Origin: Bradyrhizobium arachidis
GTDB taxonomy: Bacteria; Pseudomonadota; Alphaproteobacteria; Rhizobiales; Xanthobacteraceae
Reading direction: 5' to 3'
Assembly (NCBI RefSeq): GCF_024758505.1
Contig: NZ_CP077970.1
Coordinates: 7,254,001 to 7,318,000 of the forward strand
Length of the DNA: 64,000 nt
Positions 44,401 to 53,599 of this stretch are shown one piece after another. The notes beneath the pieces are model-generated. The model saw only the letters and a program-made list of their open reading frames with translations, made no database searches and was not told the DNA's origin. Each line of letters begins with the position of its first letter. Position 1 is the first letter of the stretch. Made by a program: the position numbers and the translations under genes.

Positions 44401-44894
44401 CCCGCGAGCGACTCCTGACCTCGTTCGAGACGGTCAACGACCACTTCAAGCGCCTGTTCGTCGAACTGTTCGGCGGCGGCGAAGCCGCGTTGCACCTGAT
44501 CGAGAGCGAGGATCCGCTGGAAGCCGGCCTCGAGATCATCGCAAAGCCGCCGGGCAAGAAGCCGCAGACGCTGTCGCTGCTCTCGGGCGGCGAGCAGGCG
44601 CTCACCGCGACCGCGCTGATCTTTGCGGTGTTCCTCACCAACCCGTCGCCGATCTGCGTGCTGGACGAAGTCGACGCACCGCTCGACGACCACAATGTCG
44701 AGCGCTACTGCAACCTGCTGAACGAGATGACGGCCTCGACCGACACCCGCTTCATCATCATCACGCACAATCCGATCACGATGGCACGGATGAACCGGCT
44801 GTACGGTGTCACCATGGCCGAGCGCGGCGTGTCGCAGCTCGTCTCGGTCAATCTGGAGCAGGCCGTGGATATCCTGGACCAGAACGTGGCGTGA
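41430..44894 (+). CDS. smc: chromosome segregation protein SMC
   Basis: A 1154-residue SMC ATPase. Walker A is GPNGCGKSNL (31-40), followed by the N-terminal head up to about 170. Long coiled coils flank a hinge around residues 510-600 (LWPPIIDGITVAKGYEKAIG). The C-terminal head has the signature LSGGEQALTATALIFAVFL and Walker B CVLDEVDAPLDDHNVERYC. It compacts and segregates the chromosome. The ATG at 41430 is preferred to the GTG at 41424. An antisense frame of 1138 codons lies opposite; it is a codon-bias shadow. Confidence 0.97.
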   Translation: MKITRLRLHGFKSFVEPTDFVIEPGLTGVVGPNGCGKSNLVEALRWAMGETSYKSLRAADMDAVIFAGSGNRPARNHAEVTMTIDNADRTAPAAMNDSQLLEISRRIEREAGSVYRINGRDVRARDVQILFADAATGARSPALVHQGKIGEIIQAKPEQRRRVLEDAAGVAGLHARRHEAELRLKAAETNLTRVEDVIGQLSGQMEGLKKQARQAVRYREVAAKVRKAEATLFHLRWIAAHAEVNDSGHTHDLAVREMAERTQHQAEAARIQAIRAAEMPALRDAEARAAAGLQRLTNARELLDREEERAKERVAELERRLTQFEGDIARAQQQTGDADVALERLDAEDAELKEEIKSRVEKRSGVDERVGEAEAVLAEAEGQFAELTTALADLTAKRNQLEANVRTHRDRLARLDQEIAGVAAEEGKLAEETGGFGDVTELAALVETAEETLAASEAAAQDSEAAHVAARQTLESSRSPLNEADKRVQRLETEARTISKIVNGETKNLWPPIIDGITVAKGYEKAIGAALGDDLDAPVDPSAPMRWTNAGVTDGDPALPEGVEVLADHVQAPVELARRLAQIGVVSRERGAELVSQLKTGQRLVSREGDVWRWDGFVAAAHAPTGAARRLAERARLVDIENELEQARIDAQIKRQALENAESELQMAASTEGASREAWRAAQRELNVARERHATAEREINRHAARKSALSEAHSRLAADRAEAEAAHEYAAAGISELPSSEDTEVRLAAVRSDIEGHRRLAAQVRAEAQALAREAELADRRVQAILAERNEWQNRKESAASHIDTIQARISEVSIERSDLENAPAVFAEKRSALITEIEYAENDRRVAADALVAAESAMAETDRVAKLTLEALSSAREATARAEERMEGARRRLVDIEREIHDMLEVEPQAVAGLAEIEPGAELPPLGEIEEDLEKLRRDRERLGAVNLRAEEELREVETQHTSLTTERDDLVEAIKRLRQGIQSLNKEARERLLTSFETVNDHFKRLFVELFGGGEAALHLIESEDPLEAGLEIIAKPPGKKPQTLSLLSGGEQALTATALIFAVFLTNPSPICVLDEVDAPLDDHNVERYCNLLNEMTASTDTRFIIITHNPITMARMNRLYGVTMAERGVSQLVSVNLEQAVDILDQNVA

Positions 44895-44904
44895 GATTAT
44901 TGGT

Positions 44905-44997
44905 CGTCATTCCGGGGCGATGCGAAGCATCGAACCCGGAATCTCGCGCCACAAGCTCTAGATTCCGGATTCGCGCTACGCGCGCCCCGGAATGACG
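44905..44997. repeat. palindromic intergenic repeat, family A copy 3
   Basis: It starts CGTCATTCCGGGGCGATGCG and ends CGCGCCCCGGAATGACG, with an inner TCTAGATTCCGGATTCGCGC segment. It lies between smc and the Rsm22-like gene and covers the first codons of the longer frame of that gene. Confidence 0.85.
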
Positions 44998-45009
44998 AGA
45001 GAGTTTGTC

Positions 45010-45978
45010 ATGATCCCGCCCACCCTCCCCGCTGAACTCAAAGCCGCGCTCGACGGCAAGCTCCAGGGTTTTTCGCGCACCGACGCGGCGCAACGGTCGT
45101 CGCAAATCTCGAACAGATATCGCGCGGGCGGAAACTCCGGCGCGATCAAGTCCGATGCCGATGCGCTGGCCTACGCGCTCGCACGCATGCCCGCGACCTA
45201 CGCGGCCGTTGCGGCCAGCCTGAACGCGCTGATCGAGATCATGCCGGAGCTGGCACCGGAAAGCCTGCTCGATGTCGGCGCCGGGCCGGGCACGGCGAGC
45301 TGGGCCGCCGCAGAGGCGTTTCCCTCGCTGGAATCGTTCACGCTGCTCGACGCCAACACCACATTGAGCCGTCTGGCGCTCGAGCTTGCGCACGACAGCA
45401 CGCGGCTGGCCGACTGCCGCTATCTGCCCGGCGATGCCGGCACGAACCTCACTGAAGCGTCGCCCGCCGATCTCGTCGTCGCGAGTTATCTGATCGGCGA
45501 GCTGAGCGAGAGCGATCAGCGTGCGCTCGCGGACGCGATGTGGGCGAAGGCGCGCCACGCGCTCGTCGTGATCGAGCCCGGCACGCCGGCGGGCTATGCG
45601 CGCATCCTCGCGTTGCGTGAGCGCCTGATCGCCGCGGGCGCCCATGTCGCGGCGCCCTGCCCGCACGACAAGCCTTGCCCGCTCACGCCACCCGACTGGT
45701 GCCATTTCAACCAGCGCCTTCCGCGCTCGCAGGCCCACCGTCAGATCAAGGGCGCGGACGTGCCGTTCGAGGACGAGCGGTTCATCTACGTGGCGCTGAC
45801 CCGCACGCCGGTTGCGGCACAGAGGTCGCGCGTACTGGCTCCGCCTGCCAACGGCAAGGCCGAGATCACGGCAAAACTCTGCACCGAGGACGGCGTCGCG
45901 CTGGCAAAGGTGCCGCGGCGCGACAAGGCGGCCTATGCGGATGCGCGGCGCTGGCGCTGGGGCGACGCCATCACATAA
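45010..45978 (+). CDS. Rsm22-like ribosomal protein/methyltransferase
   Basis: A 322-residue protein of the Rsm22 family (small ribosomal subunit associated methyltransferase-like). The SAM motif is ESLLDVGAGPGTASWAAAEA. The family Cys/His cluster is present: CPHDKPCPLTPPDWCHFNQR, which in mitochondrial relatives binds an Fe-S or zinc centre. The start at 45010 (MIPPTLPAEL) is chosen because the frame upstream runs into a repeat. Only 12 bases separate it from the repeat. The bacterial role is not well known. Confidence 0.9.
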   Translation: MIPPTLPAELKAALDGKLQGFSRTDAAQRSSQISNRYRAGGNSGAIKSDADALAYALARMPATYAAVAASLNALIEIMPELAPESLLDVGAGPGTASWAAAEAFPSLESFTLLDANTTLSRLALELAHDSTRLADCRYLPGDAGTNLTEASPADLVVASYLIGELSESDQRALADAMWAKARHALVVIEPGTPAGYARILALRERLIAAGAHVAAPCPHDKPCPLTPPDWCHFNQRLPRSQAHRQIKGADVPFEDERFIYVALTRTPVAAQRSRVLAPPANGKAEITAKLCTEDGVALAKVPRRDKAAYADARRWRWGDAIT

Positions 45979-46077
45979 CGCGATCGCTTCGACGACCGAG
46001 CTACGGGCCGCTATGAGATCTTGCAGTATCATGCTATCCGAGGTTGATAACGCGTACATGGTCTGACCATCGGCACG

Positions 46078-46467
46078 ATGCCCGCATCAGTCCCGCAGCA
46101 CCCTACTCCCAGGCAATCGCTGACATTCGCTCCAGGATGGACTGTTGAGCTCGATCTTGAAGCACGACGGCTGACGATCCTGAGGGACACCTTGGTCCCG
46201 TGGCCAGCGCACCTCCGACGGAAAATCTTCAACTATTGTACCTTCGACGAATGCAGTGCGTTGGGTACCGTCCCGCACGGTTCGTACGACATGGATGGTC
46301 CCGAATTGTTGGGCGTGTATCTGGACTTCAGAGGTGGAAGAGAGGTCATTCCTGTAGGCCCCCCGAGTGAGGCTTCAAGACTTGCGACGGAGTTGTCCGT
46401 GGCAACGGGGATACCAAGGCGCGACGTAAAGAACCGGCACCTCCCGCTGTGGGGCCGCGATGACTGA
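46078..46467 (+). CDS. hypothetical protein of atypical composition
   Basis: A 129-residue protein with an alternating strand pattern (LTFAPGWTVELDLEARRLTI, then GPELLGVYLDFRGGREVIPV) and a C-terminal helix (ASRLATELSVATGI). I do not recognise it. Its third-codon G+C is visibly lower than its neighbours, with codons such as TTG, ACT and AGA, so it may be acquired. The ATG at 46078 has no clear ribosome site. It stands alone between the Rsm22-like gene and lemA. Confidence 0.5.
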   Translation: MPASVPQHPTPRQSLTFAPGWTVELDLEARRLTILRDTLVPWPAHLRRKIFNYCTFDECSALGTVPHGSYDMDGPELLGVYLDFRGGREVIPVGPPSEASRLATELSVATGIPRRDVKNRHLPLWGRDD

Positions 46468-46745
46468 CGGACGATGTGGAAGGGGCGATTGGGTGACGCT
46501 GGACGCGACGCCGCGCCCCCAGAATCGCGCGTAGCTGCACTGCTCGGCATCCCAAGATTGGCCACCATGGTGGAGCGACCAGCCGCCGGCCGCCATCATG
46601 GCAGAAAGTTAACCTCATCCCTGCCTTTTCCCTTGAACTCGGATGGCTCCACATCCGACCAAGTCATACCTCCCTCCTGCGCCGGTGCCATCCGGCGCCA
46701 TATTGGGTTACCCTGCCCACCTTCTTCCCCCATCAGGAGTTCTCC

Positions 46746-47306
46746 ATGTCGACCGGCTGGATCGTTCTCGGCGTTATCGTCGTCCTCGTGCTGTTCGCCT
46801 TCGGCGCCTACAACCGGCTGGTCGCGCTGAGCCAGCGCGTCGGCCAGGCCTTCGCGGATATCGACGTGCAGCTCAAGCAGCGCCACGACCTGGTTCCGAA
46901 CCTGGTCGAGACGGTGAAGGGCTACGCCTCGCATGAGCGCGGCACGCTCGATGACGTCATCAAGGCACGCAATTCGGCGATGTCGGCGCAGGGACCAGCG
47001 CAGGTGTCGGCGGCCGAGAACCAGCTCTCCGGCGCGCTGGGGCGGCTGATCGCGCTGTCGGAGGCCTATCCGGACCTCAAGGCCAACGCCAACTTCCAGC
47101 AGCTTGCGAGCGAGCTCTCCGACCTCGAGAACAAGATCGCGGCGAGCCGCCGCTTCTTCAACAACGCGGTCCAGGAATACAACACCGGCATCCAGCAGAT
47201 GCCCGCCGCGCTGTTCGCCGGCATGTTCGGCTTCACCCGCAAGGACTTCTTCGATCTCGGCGCGAGCCGCACCGAGGTCGAGGCGGCGCCGCAGGTCAAG
47301 TTCTGA
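46746..47306 (+). CDS. lemA: LemA family protein
   Basis: A 186-residue membrane-anchored helical protein: N-terminal helix STGWIVLGVIVVLVLFAFGA, then YNRLVALSQRVGQAFADIDV, QLKQRHDLVPNLVETVKGYA, and the C-terminal block RRFFNNAVQEYNTGIQQMPA. LemA proteins are of uncertain biochemical role but commonly pair with HtpX-like or TPM-domain genes. An AGGAG ribosome site lies 8-12 bases before the start. It forms an operon with the M48 peptidase gene 29 bases downstream. Confidence 0.95.
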   Translation: MSTGWIVLGVIVVLVLFAFGAYNRLVALSQRVGQAFADIDVQLKQRHDLVPNLVETVKGYASHERGTLDDVIKARNSAMSAQGPAQVSAAENQLSGALGRLIALSEAYPDLKANANFQQLASELSDLENKIAASRRFFNNAVQEYNTGIQQMPAALFAGMFGFTRKDFFDLGASRTEVEAAPQVKF

Positions 47307-47335
47307 TCGCGGATTGACCGGCAGGACAGCGCGCC

Positions 47336-48553
47336 ATGGCCGCGTATGGTCTCTACACGCATATCGCATCGAACAAGGTCCGTTCGATGCTGCTGCTCGC
47401 GGGCCTGTTCCTGCTGCTCTACGTGCTGGTCTATGCAGGCGCGCTGGTCGCCGAAGTCGTCATCAACAGCAATCGCAGCGTCAGCTACTACCTGACGCAC
47501 GCGCTCTCAGACCTGAAGAGTGCGGCGCCGATCGCTACGATCGCGGCGATCGTCTGGATCATCGTCGCGTATTTCTTCCATCAGTCGATGATCGACGCGG
47601 TCACCGGCGGCCACAGCGTGACCCGGCAGGAAGAACCGCGGCTCTATAATTTGCTTGAAAATCTCTGCATCTCGCGCGGCATCACCATGCCGAAGCTGAA
47701 GATCATGGAGAGCCCGGCGCTGAACGCGTTCGCGACCGGGCTCAACCCGCGGCAATATTCCATCACCGTCACCACCGGTCTCCTGCACGCGCTGAACGAC
47801 CAGGAGATCGAGGCGGTGCTCGGCCACGAGCTGACCCACATCAAGAACGGCGACGTGCAGCTCATGGTCGTCGCCGTGATCATCGCCGGCGTAGTCGGCT
47901 TCTTCGGCGAACTGTTCTTCCGCCTGTTCACGAATTTCAGCTGGAGCTCGGGCTCTGGCGGCTCGTGGTCGTCAGGCTCCTCGTCGTCCCGCTCGTCATC
48001 CTCCTCCAGCGACAGCAAGAGTTCCGGCGGCGGCGCGGTCATCGTCATCATCATCGCGGTGGTGCTGATCGTGGTGGCCTGGCTGATGTCGCAGGTGGTG
48101 AAGCTCGCGCTGTCCCGCTCGCGCGAATTTTTGGCCGACGCGGGCTCGGTCGAATTGACCAAGAACCCCGACGCGATGATCTCCGCGCTGCGCAAGATCG
48201 AGAACCGCGGCGAACTGCCGGGCGCGACCTCCGCGGTGATGGAGCTCTGCGTCGACAATCCCCGCGAAGGCTTTGCCGACCTGTTTGCGACCCACCCTTC
48301 CGTGGATTCGCGCGTCGACGCGCTGGTCAAGTTTGCCGGCGGCCACGACCCGGGGCCGCTGCCGCCGCCGTCGGACGAGGCCCAAGAACAGGATGCGCAG
48401 GACGCGCAGGCCGACGAGCAAGCCGCCCCGCCCGCGCTGCCCAAGGGCCCGTGGAACGACTCCGGCAAGACCGCCGAGACAGCGCCGCCCCCACTGGCTG
48501 GCCCCTCCGGAACCATTTTGGGCAATCCAATGGGGCCTTGGGGCCGTCATTGA
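47336..48553 (+). CDS. M48 family zinc peptidase (HtpX-like)
   Basis: A 405-residue membrane protease. Two N-terminal helices (SMLLLAGLFLLLYVLVYAGA and ATIAAIVWIIVAYFF) precede the zinc site HELTHIKNGD (HELTH near 161-165) with the third ligand in REFLADAGSV. An unusual Ser/Gly-rich insert (SSGSSSSRSSSSSSDSKSSG, about 205-235) sits before a third helix. The C-terminus is Pro/Glu/Asp-rich and ends in GPWGRH. It works in membrane protein quality control by family analogy. LemA pairing supports this. Confidence 0.92.
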   Translation: MAAYGLYTHIASNKVRSMLLLAGLFLLLYVLVYAGALVAEVVINSNRSVSYYLTHALSDLKSAAPIATIAAIVWIIVAYFFHQSMIDAVTGGHSVTRQEEPRLYNLLENLCISRGITMPKLKIMESPALNAFATGLNPRQYSITVTTGLLHALNDQEIEAVLGHELTHIKNGDVQLMVVAVIIAGVVGFFGELFFRLFTNFSWSSGSGGSWSSGSSSSRSSSSSSDSKSSGGGAVIVIIIAVVLIVVAWLMSQVVKLALSRSREFLADAGSVELTKNPDAMISALRKIENRGELPGATSAVMELCVDNPREGFADLFATHPSVDSRVDALVKFAGGHDPGPLPPPSDEAQEQDAQDAQADEQAAPPALPKGPWNDSGKTAETAPPPLAGPSGTILGNPMGPWGRH

Positions 48554-48736
48554 GTGCACAATCTGCGACCTGATGCGCGGATCGCACGGCGATCGGAAAA
48601 AAGCCAGCGGAATCGCCGCCGCTGCGCTGCAAAGAATTGAATTATCCCTTGTTTCTGCCATGTTCGCGCCCAACAGCAGACAACAGACCTGACCGATCCG
48701 CTATCCGCGATCGGGGGCGCGCGTTAGGGGACGTCA

Positions 48737-49498
48737 ATGGCAAAGCCGGCAGTGGTTGTGGTGGGCGCGGACAAGGGCGGGGTCGGCAAGACCACGGTAT
48801 CGCGCACCTTGCTCGATTATTTTTCCGCCAACAACGTGCCGACGCGCGCGTTCGACACGGAATCCCCGCGCGGCACGCTGAAGCGCTTCCACCCTGACAT
48901 CACCGAGATCGTCGACATGACGACGACGGCGGATCAGATGAAGATCTTCGACACGCTCAACGCCGTGAGCCCGTCGGTGACCGTGATCGACGTCCGCGCC
49001 GGTCTCTTGTCGCCGGCGCTGGCCTCGCTGCGCGACATCGGCTTCCTCGACGCCGCCAAGGCCGGCCAGATCACCTTCGCCGTGTTCCACATCCTGGGCC
49101 CCTCGATCGCCTCGCTGGAGGAGATCGCCGAGACGGCCGGCTTCATGACCGGCGCAAAATATTTCCTGGTGAAGAACTTCATCAACGACACCCAGTTCTT
49201 CCAATGGGACCAGGCGACCTACAATTCGTATTTCCACCGCATCAAGGATGCGACGGAACTGACGATCCCGAAACTGAACGAAATGGCCTATGAGCAGGTC
49301 GAGGTCTCGTCCGTTCCGTTCCTGAAATTCGTCGCCAACAAGGGCATCCACGACGAGGCCGCGAACTATTCTTTCGTGCTGCGCGGCTATGTCCGGCACT
49401 GGCTGGCGAACGTCTGGAGCGAATTCGACCGTATCCGTCTGACCGACATCGTCGGCTCCAAGCCTGCGGCGCGCAGCGGCGGCAGCAGCGAAAAATAG
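48737..49498 (+). CDS. ParA-like P-loop ATPase, uncharacterised
   Basis: A 253-residue protein with a deviant Walker A motif typical of ParA/MinD (VGADKGGVGKTTVSRTL, residues 9-25) and a later acidic strand (SVTVIDVRAGLLSPALASLR). It does not look like MipZ, Soj or MinD overall: the segment FDTESPRGTLKRFHPDITEI is more like TraL-type ATPases. No partner gene such as ParB is adjacent. A second smaller P-loop gene follows 62 bases downstream. The role is unknown. Confidence 0.8.
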   Translation: MAKPAVVVVGADKGGVGKTTVSRTLLDYFSANNVPTRAFDTESPRGTLKRFHPDITEIVDMTTTADQMKIFDTLNAVSPSVTVIDVRAGLLSPALASLRDIGFLDAAKAGQITFAVFHILGPSIASLEEIAETAGFMTGAKYFLVKNFINDTQFFQWDQATYNSYFHRIKDATELTIPKLNEMAYEQVEVSSVPFLKFVANKGIHDEAANYSFVLRGYVRHWLANVWSEFDRIRLTDIVGSKPAARSGGSSEK

Positions 49499-49560
49499 TT
49501 GCGAGACCCGTACGGATACGGCTGGATTGGGCGAGACCTTCGCACCGATAATAGCTTCCG

Positions 49561-50229
49561 ATGCCCGCCACGCCCGTCTACATCATCTGCTCAACCCGCC
49601 CGCAGGTCGGCAAGACGCTGCTGGCGCGGCTGCTCACGGAATTCCTGCTGCTCAAGAACGGCGACGTCGCCGCCTTCGACGTCAATCTGAAGGAACCGTC
49701 GCTGCTCGACTATCTGCCGAAGGTCACCGAGACCGCCGACGTGATCGACACGTTTGGCAAGATGCAGCTCATGGATCGCGTCATCGTCGATGACGGGCTC
49801 GCCAAGGTGATCGACCTCGGCTTCCACGCCTTCGACGAGTTCTTCAAGATGACCGACGAGATCGGCCTGCTGAAGGAAGCCGCGCGCCGCCACGTCGCGC
49901 CAATGATCCTGTTCGTCGCCGACACCGACCGCATCTCGGCGCGCGCGCATGAGATGCTGCGCGCCCAGATCCCGCGGATCAATCTGATCACCGTGGACAA
50001 CGAGTTCGTCGTGCGCGGCGAGTTGCCGCCGGCCATGGAGGGCGGCCGGCTGCTCCGCCTGCCGGCGCTGCCAGGCTTCCTCAAGACCTATATCGACCGG
50101 CTCAACTTCTCCTTCACCGCCTATCTGCGGAATGAGAAGGACTCTTCGACCGAGCTGCACCAATGGATCCGGCGGAATTACCTCGCCTTCCGCGAGCTCG
50201 AGCTCAGCCTGATCCTGCAGCGGTCCTAA
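49561..50229 (+). CDS. second P-loop ATPase-like protein, uncharacterised
   Basis: A 222-residue protein with the P-loop CSTRPQVGKTLLARLLTEFL (residues 10-29), where the family KGG is replaced by RPQ. FDVNLKEPSLLDYLPKVTET follows the position of the switch region, then FVADTDRISARAHEMLRAQI. The C-terminal FRELELSLILQRS is helical. Order and spacing suggest a duplicated, diverged partner of the upstream ATPase. I cannot assign a function. Confidence 0.78.
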   Translation: MPATPVYIICSTRPQVGKTLLARLLTEFLLLKNGDVAAFDVNLKEPSLLDYLPKVTETADVIDTFGKMQLMDRVIVDDGLAKVIDLGFHAFDEFFKMTDEIGLLKEAARRHVAPMILFVADTDRISARAHEMLRAQIPRINLITVDNEFVVRGELPPAMEGGRLLRLPALPGFLKTYIDRLNFSFTAYLRNEKDSSTELHQWIRRNYLAFRELELSLILQRS

Positions 50230-50247
50230 GAGCCTGTAAGAATTTCT

Positions 50248-50353
50248 CGTCATTCCGGGGCGCGCGTCAGCGCGAACCCGGAATCCATTGCGCCGCCGTC
50301 TCTGCGGCCTGATGGATTCCGGGCTCGCGACTTCGTCGCGCCCCGGAATAACG
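50248..50353. repeat. palindromic intergenic repeat, family A copy 4
   Basis: It begins CGTCATTCCGGGGCGCGCGT and ends GTCGCGCCCCGGAATAACG, with inner arms GGAATCCATTGCGCC and GATGGATTCCGGG. One base near the right end is changed (AATAACG for AATGACG), showing decay. Confidence 0.85.
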
Positions 50354-50362
50354 GGGATTATT

Positions 50363-50374
50363 TTACCCGGGTAA
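50363..50374. promoter_or_regulatory. perfect palindrome TTACCCGGGTAA
   Basis: A 12-base perfect palindrome 67 bases before the GIY-YIG gene start. It is followed by TATTGAC. It has the look of a dimeric regulator site (ArsR/TetR/MarR-like). The binding protein is unknown. Confidence 0.5.
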
Positions 50375-50441
50375 TATTGACTAGCGGCCGACTTGCCCCT
50401 ATGAGGTCCGGCGACAACAACATTCTGCCGAGGGCCTTCCC

Positions 50442-50774
50442 GTGAGCACTGACCGAAAAGCCGCGATCGCCGCCTACAAGGAGCGCAAGGTCTTTGCCGG
50501 CATCTACGCGGTCCGCTGCGCTGATACGGGCGAGGCCTGGGTCGGCCAGGCCCTCAACCTCGAAAAGGTCCAGAACCGCATCTGGTTCACGCTGCGCCAG
50601 GGCGGCCACCCCTGCCGCAGCCTGCAGGCCGCCTGGAACGCCCATGGCGAGAAGGGCCTCTCATTCGCCGAATGCGAGCGACTGGAGGAGGACGAGACGG
50701 ACTATGTGAGAAATGCGCTCCTGAAGGAGCGCATGCGGCATTGGCTGGTGGAGCTGAAGGCCGAGGCGATCTGA
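50442..50774 (+). CDS. small GIY-YIG domain protein
   Basis: A 110-residue protein with a reduced GIY-YIG fold: AGIYAVRCADTGEAWVGQAL gives the GIY and WVG (YIG position) strands, then LEKVQNRIWFTLRQGGHPCR and SLQAAWNAHGEKGLSFAECE. The catalytic Arg of the fold may be R in QNRIW. It is short, as in solitary GIY-YIG nucleases of unknown role. The GTG start at 50442 is preceded by AGGG. A palindrome upstream suggests regulation. No other mobile element gene is near. Confidence 0.82.
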   Translation: MSTDRKAAIAAYKERKVFAGIYAVRCADTGEAWVGQALNLEKVQNRIWFTLRQGGHPCRSLQAAWNAHGEKGLSFAECERLEEDETDYVRNALLKERMRHWLVELKAEAI

Positions 50775-50841
50775 CCGGCCAGAGCGTTTTCAAGCGAAGT
50801 GGACACCGGTTCGCGGCAAGAAAACGCGACAAAATAAGAAG

Positions 50842-51381
<540 letters not shown>

Positions 51382-51391
51382 AACCAACCTC

Positions 51392-53557
51392 TCAACTGGC
51401 GGACGCGTCCAGGCGGAACGCGTTCTCGACAATACGCAGGCCCACCTCGCCGCCGAGCGACATCAGTGATTCCGGATGGAATTGCACGCCGGCGACAGGC
51501 AACGTCTTGTGCTCCAGCGCCATGGCGACGCCGTCTTCGGTGCTCGCGGTGACGCTCAGCACGTCAGGCATGCTGCCGCGCTCGACATAGAGCGAATGAT
51601 AGCGGCCGATGACGATCTCGTTCGGCAAATTGCGCATCAGGCGGCCGCCGCGGACCTGCACCCGCGACGGACGGCCGTGGGCGGGATGCGCGAGCTGACC
51701 AAGCTCGCCGCCGAAATATTCGCCGATCGCCTGGACGCCGAGGCAGACGCCGAACACCGGCAGCTTCTTCTCGAGCGCCGCATCGATCGTCTTCTTGATC
51801 GCGAAGTCTTCTGGCCTGCCGGGTCCGGGCGACAGCACGAGCAAATCCCACTTTTTCTGCTTGAGCATGTCGAGCGCATGCACGTAGCGGACCACGGTCA
51901 CGCTGGCGCCGACCTGGCGGAAATAGTCGGCGAGCATGTGCACGAAACTGTCGTCATGGTCGATCAGCAGCACCTGCTTGCCGCTGCCGGTCGCATCCGG
52001 CGCAAAGGTCGACAGCGGCTTTGGCGGGTCGCCGCGCAGCGCCTGGAACAGGGCTGCCGCCTTGACCTGGCATTCGCGGTCCTCGGCGGCCGGATCTGAA
52101 TCAAAGAGGCAGGTGGCACCGACGCGGACCTCCGCCAAGCCATCCTTCATGCGGATGGTGCGGATGGTGAGGCCGGTGTTGATGCTGCCGTCGAAATTCA
52201 CGGCGCCGATGGCGCCGGCATACCAGCGCCGCGGCGAGCGCTCGTGATCCTCGACGAACTGCATCGCCCAGAGCTTTGGCGCGCCGGTTACCGTCACCGC
52301 CCAGGCATGGGTCAGGAACGCGTCGAGCGCGTCAAAACCCGGGCGCAAGATGCCTTCGACATGGTCGACGGTGTGGAAGAGTTTTGAGTAGGTCTCGATC
52401 TGCCGCCGCGCCAGCACCTTGATGGTGCCGGGCACGCAGACGCGCGCCTTGTCGTTGCGGTCGACGTCGGTGCACATGTTGAGCTCGAACTCGTCCTTCT
52501 CCGAGTTCAGGAGCTGACGGATCTGTTCGGCGTCGCCGATCGCGTCGGTGCCGCGCGCGATGGTGCCGGAGATCGGACAGGTCTCGACCCGCCGTCCGTC
52601 GGAGCGGACGAACATTTCCGGCGACGCCGACACCAAAAATTCACCGTCGCCGAGATTCATCAGCGCGCCATAGGGCGACGGGTTGATGACGCAGAGCCGC
52701 TGGAACACCTCGGCCGGCGAACGGTCGCAGGGTTCTCCGAAGAGCTGGCCGGGCACCGCCTCAAAGAGATCACCGCGGGCGAACGCCGCGCGCGCGGTCT
52801 CGACGGTCGCCTGGTATTCGCCCGGCGCGTGGTCGGCAAAGCCCTGGCGCGGCGTCTTGAGGTAGGCGCTGTCAGGCGTCTCGCGCGGCAAGCCCGCACT
52901 CGACTGCCCCTTCCAGGCGAAATCGTAGGAGATCACCACGCCGCGGCCGGTGGCGCGGTCATAGGCGAGCAGGCGATCGGGCACGTAGAGCACGATGTCG
53001 CGCTGGTCCTTCTCGCGCGAGCGCTTCTGCAGGAGATCCTCGATCTGGAACACGAGGTCGTAAGCGAAGGCGCCGAACAGGCCGAGCATGCCATCGTCAT
53101 TGGCGGAGAACGCTGCGATCAGATCGCGCACCAGCGACATTACGCTGGCGCGCCGCGTGCGCTGGTCTTCCTCGATGGGCGCATCGCCGCGGATGATGTG
53201 ACCGGCGAGCCGCGACGGCGTCCGCTCCGAGATCACCACGCAGGGTTCGGCAATGACGTCGCCGAGGAAGGCGATCAGCACCTTGCCGCGGTCGTTGAGC
53301 GCTTCCAGCGTGAAATTGAAGCCTGATGTCTCGAGCTTGAGCGGCGGATCGGAGAAGCCGAGGTCAAAGCTCTCGTAGCGGCCGGGGACGGTCGTGCCCG
53401 ATGACAGCACCACGCCGCGGCGGCGGTCGAGCAGGCTGACGAGATCGTCGAGCCGGTTGGCGCCGCCGGTGAATTGCTCCGCCACGCGCGTGATCGCAAG
53501 ACCAGCGCGGGTGAGGTATTCGCTTTTGGCCGGAAGGGCAAAAACAGTCCTGTTCAT
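51392..53557 (-). CDS. trpE(G): fused anthranilate synthase TrpE(G)
   Basis: A 721-residue fusion. Residues about 1-515 are TrpE (chorismate-binding: [20 protein letters not shown], then [20 protein letters not shown] and [20 protein letters not shown]). Residues about 525-721 are the glutamine amidotransferase TrpG ([20 protein letters not shown], catalytic Cys in [18 protein letters not shown]). It makes anthranilate, the first step of Trp synthesis. Rhizobia typically have this fused gene, attenuated by a leader peptide, as seen upstream here. Confidence 0.97.
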   Translation of the reverse strand: MNRTVFALPAKSEYLTRAGLAITRVAEQFTGGANRLDDLVSLLDRRRGVVLSSGTTVPGRYESFDLGFSDPPLKLETSGFNFTLEALNDRGKVLIAFLGDVIAEPCVVISERTPSRLAGHIIRGDAPIEEDQRTRRASVMSLVRDLIAAFSANDDGMLGLFGAFAYDLVFQIEDLLQKRSREKDQRDIVLYVPDRLLAYDRATGRGVVISYDFAWKGQSSAGLPRETPDSAYLKTPRQGFADHAPGEYQATVETARAAFARGDLFEAVPGQLFGEPCDRSPAEVFQRLCVINPSPYGALMNLGDGEFLVSASPEMFVRSDGRRVETCPISGTIARGTDAIGDAEQIRQLLNSEKDEFELNMCTDVDRNDKARVCVPGTIKVLARRQIETYSKLFHTVDHVEGILRPGFDALDAFLTHAWAVTVTGAPKLWAMQFVEDHERSPRRWYAGAIGAVNFDGSINTGLTIRTIRMKDGLAEVRVGATCLFDSDPAAEDRECQVKAAALFQALRGDPPKPLSTFAPDATGSGKQVLLIDHDDSFVHMLADYFRQVGASVTVVRYVHALDMLKQKKWDLLVLSPGPGRPEDFAIKKTIDAALEKKLPVFGVCLGVQAIGEYFGGELGQLAHPAHGRPSRVQVRGGRLMRNLPNEIVIGRYHSLYVERGSMPDVLSVTASTEDGVAMALEHKTLPVAGVQFHPESLMSLGGEVGLRIVENAFRLDASAS

Positions 53558-53599
53558 GGGGTCCTCTTACGAAACTTGCCGAGGGAACGCCACACAGGA

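Noticed and set aside
41352..44768. An 1138-codon open frame on the minus strand opposite smc
   Set aside because: It mirrors smc codon bias exactly, has no ribosome site, and its protein is low-complexity Arg/Leu/Ala. smc on the plus strand is certain.
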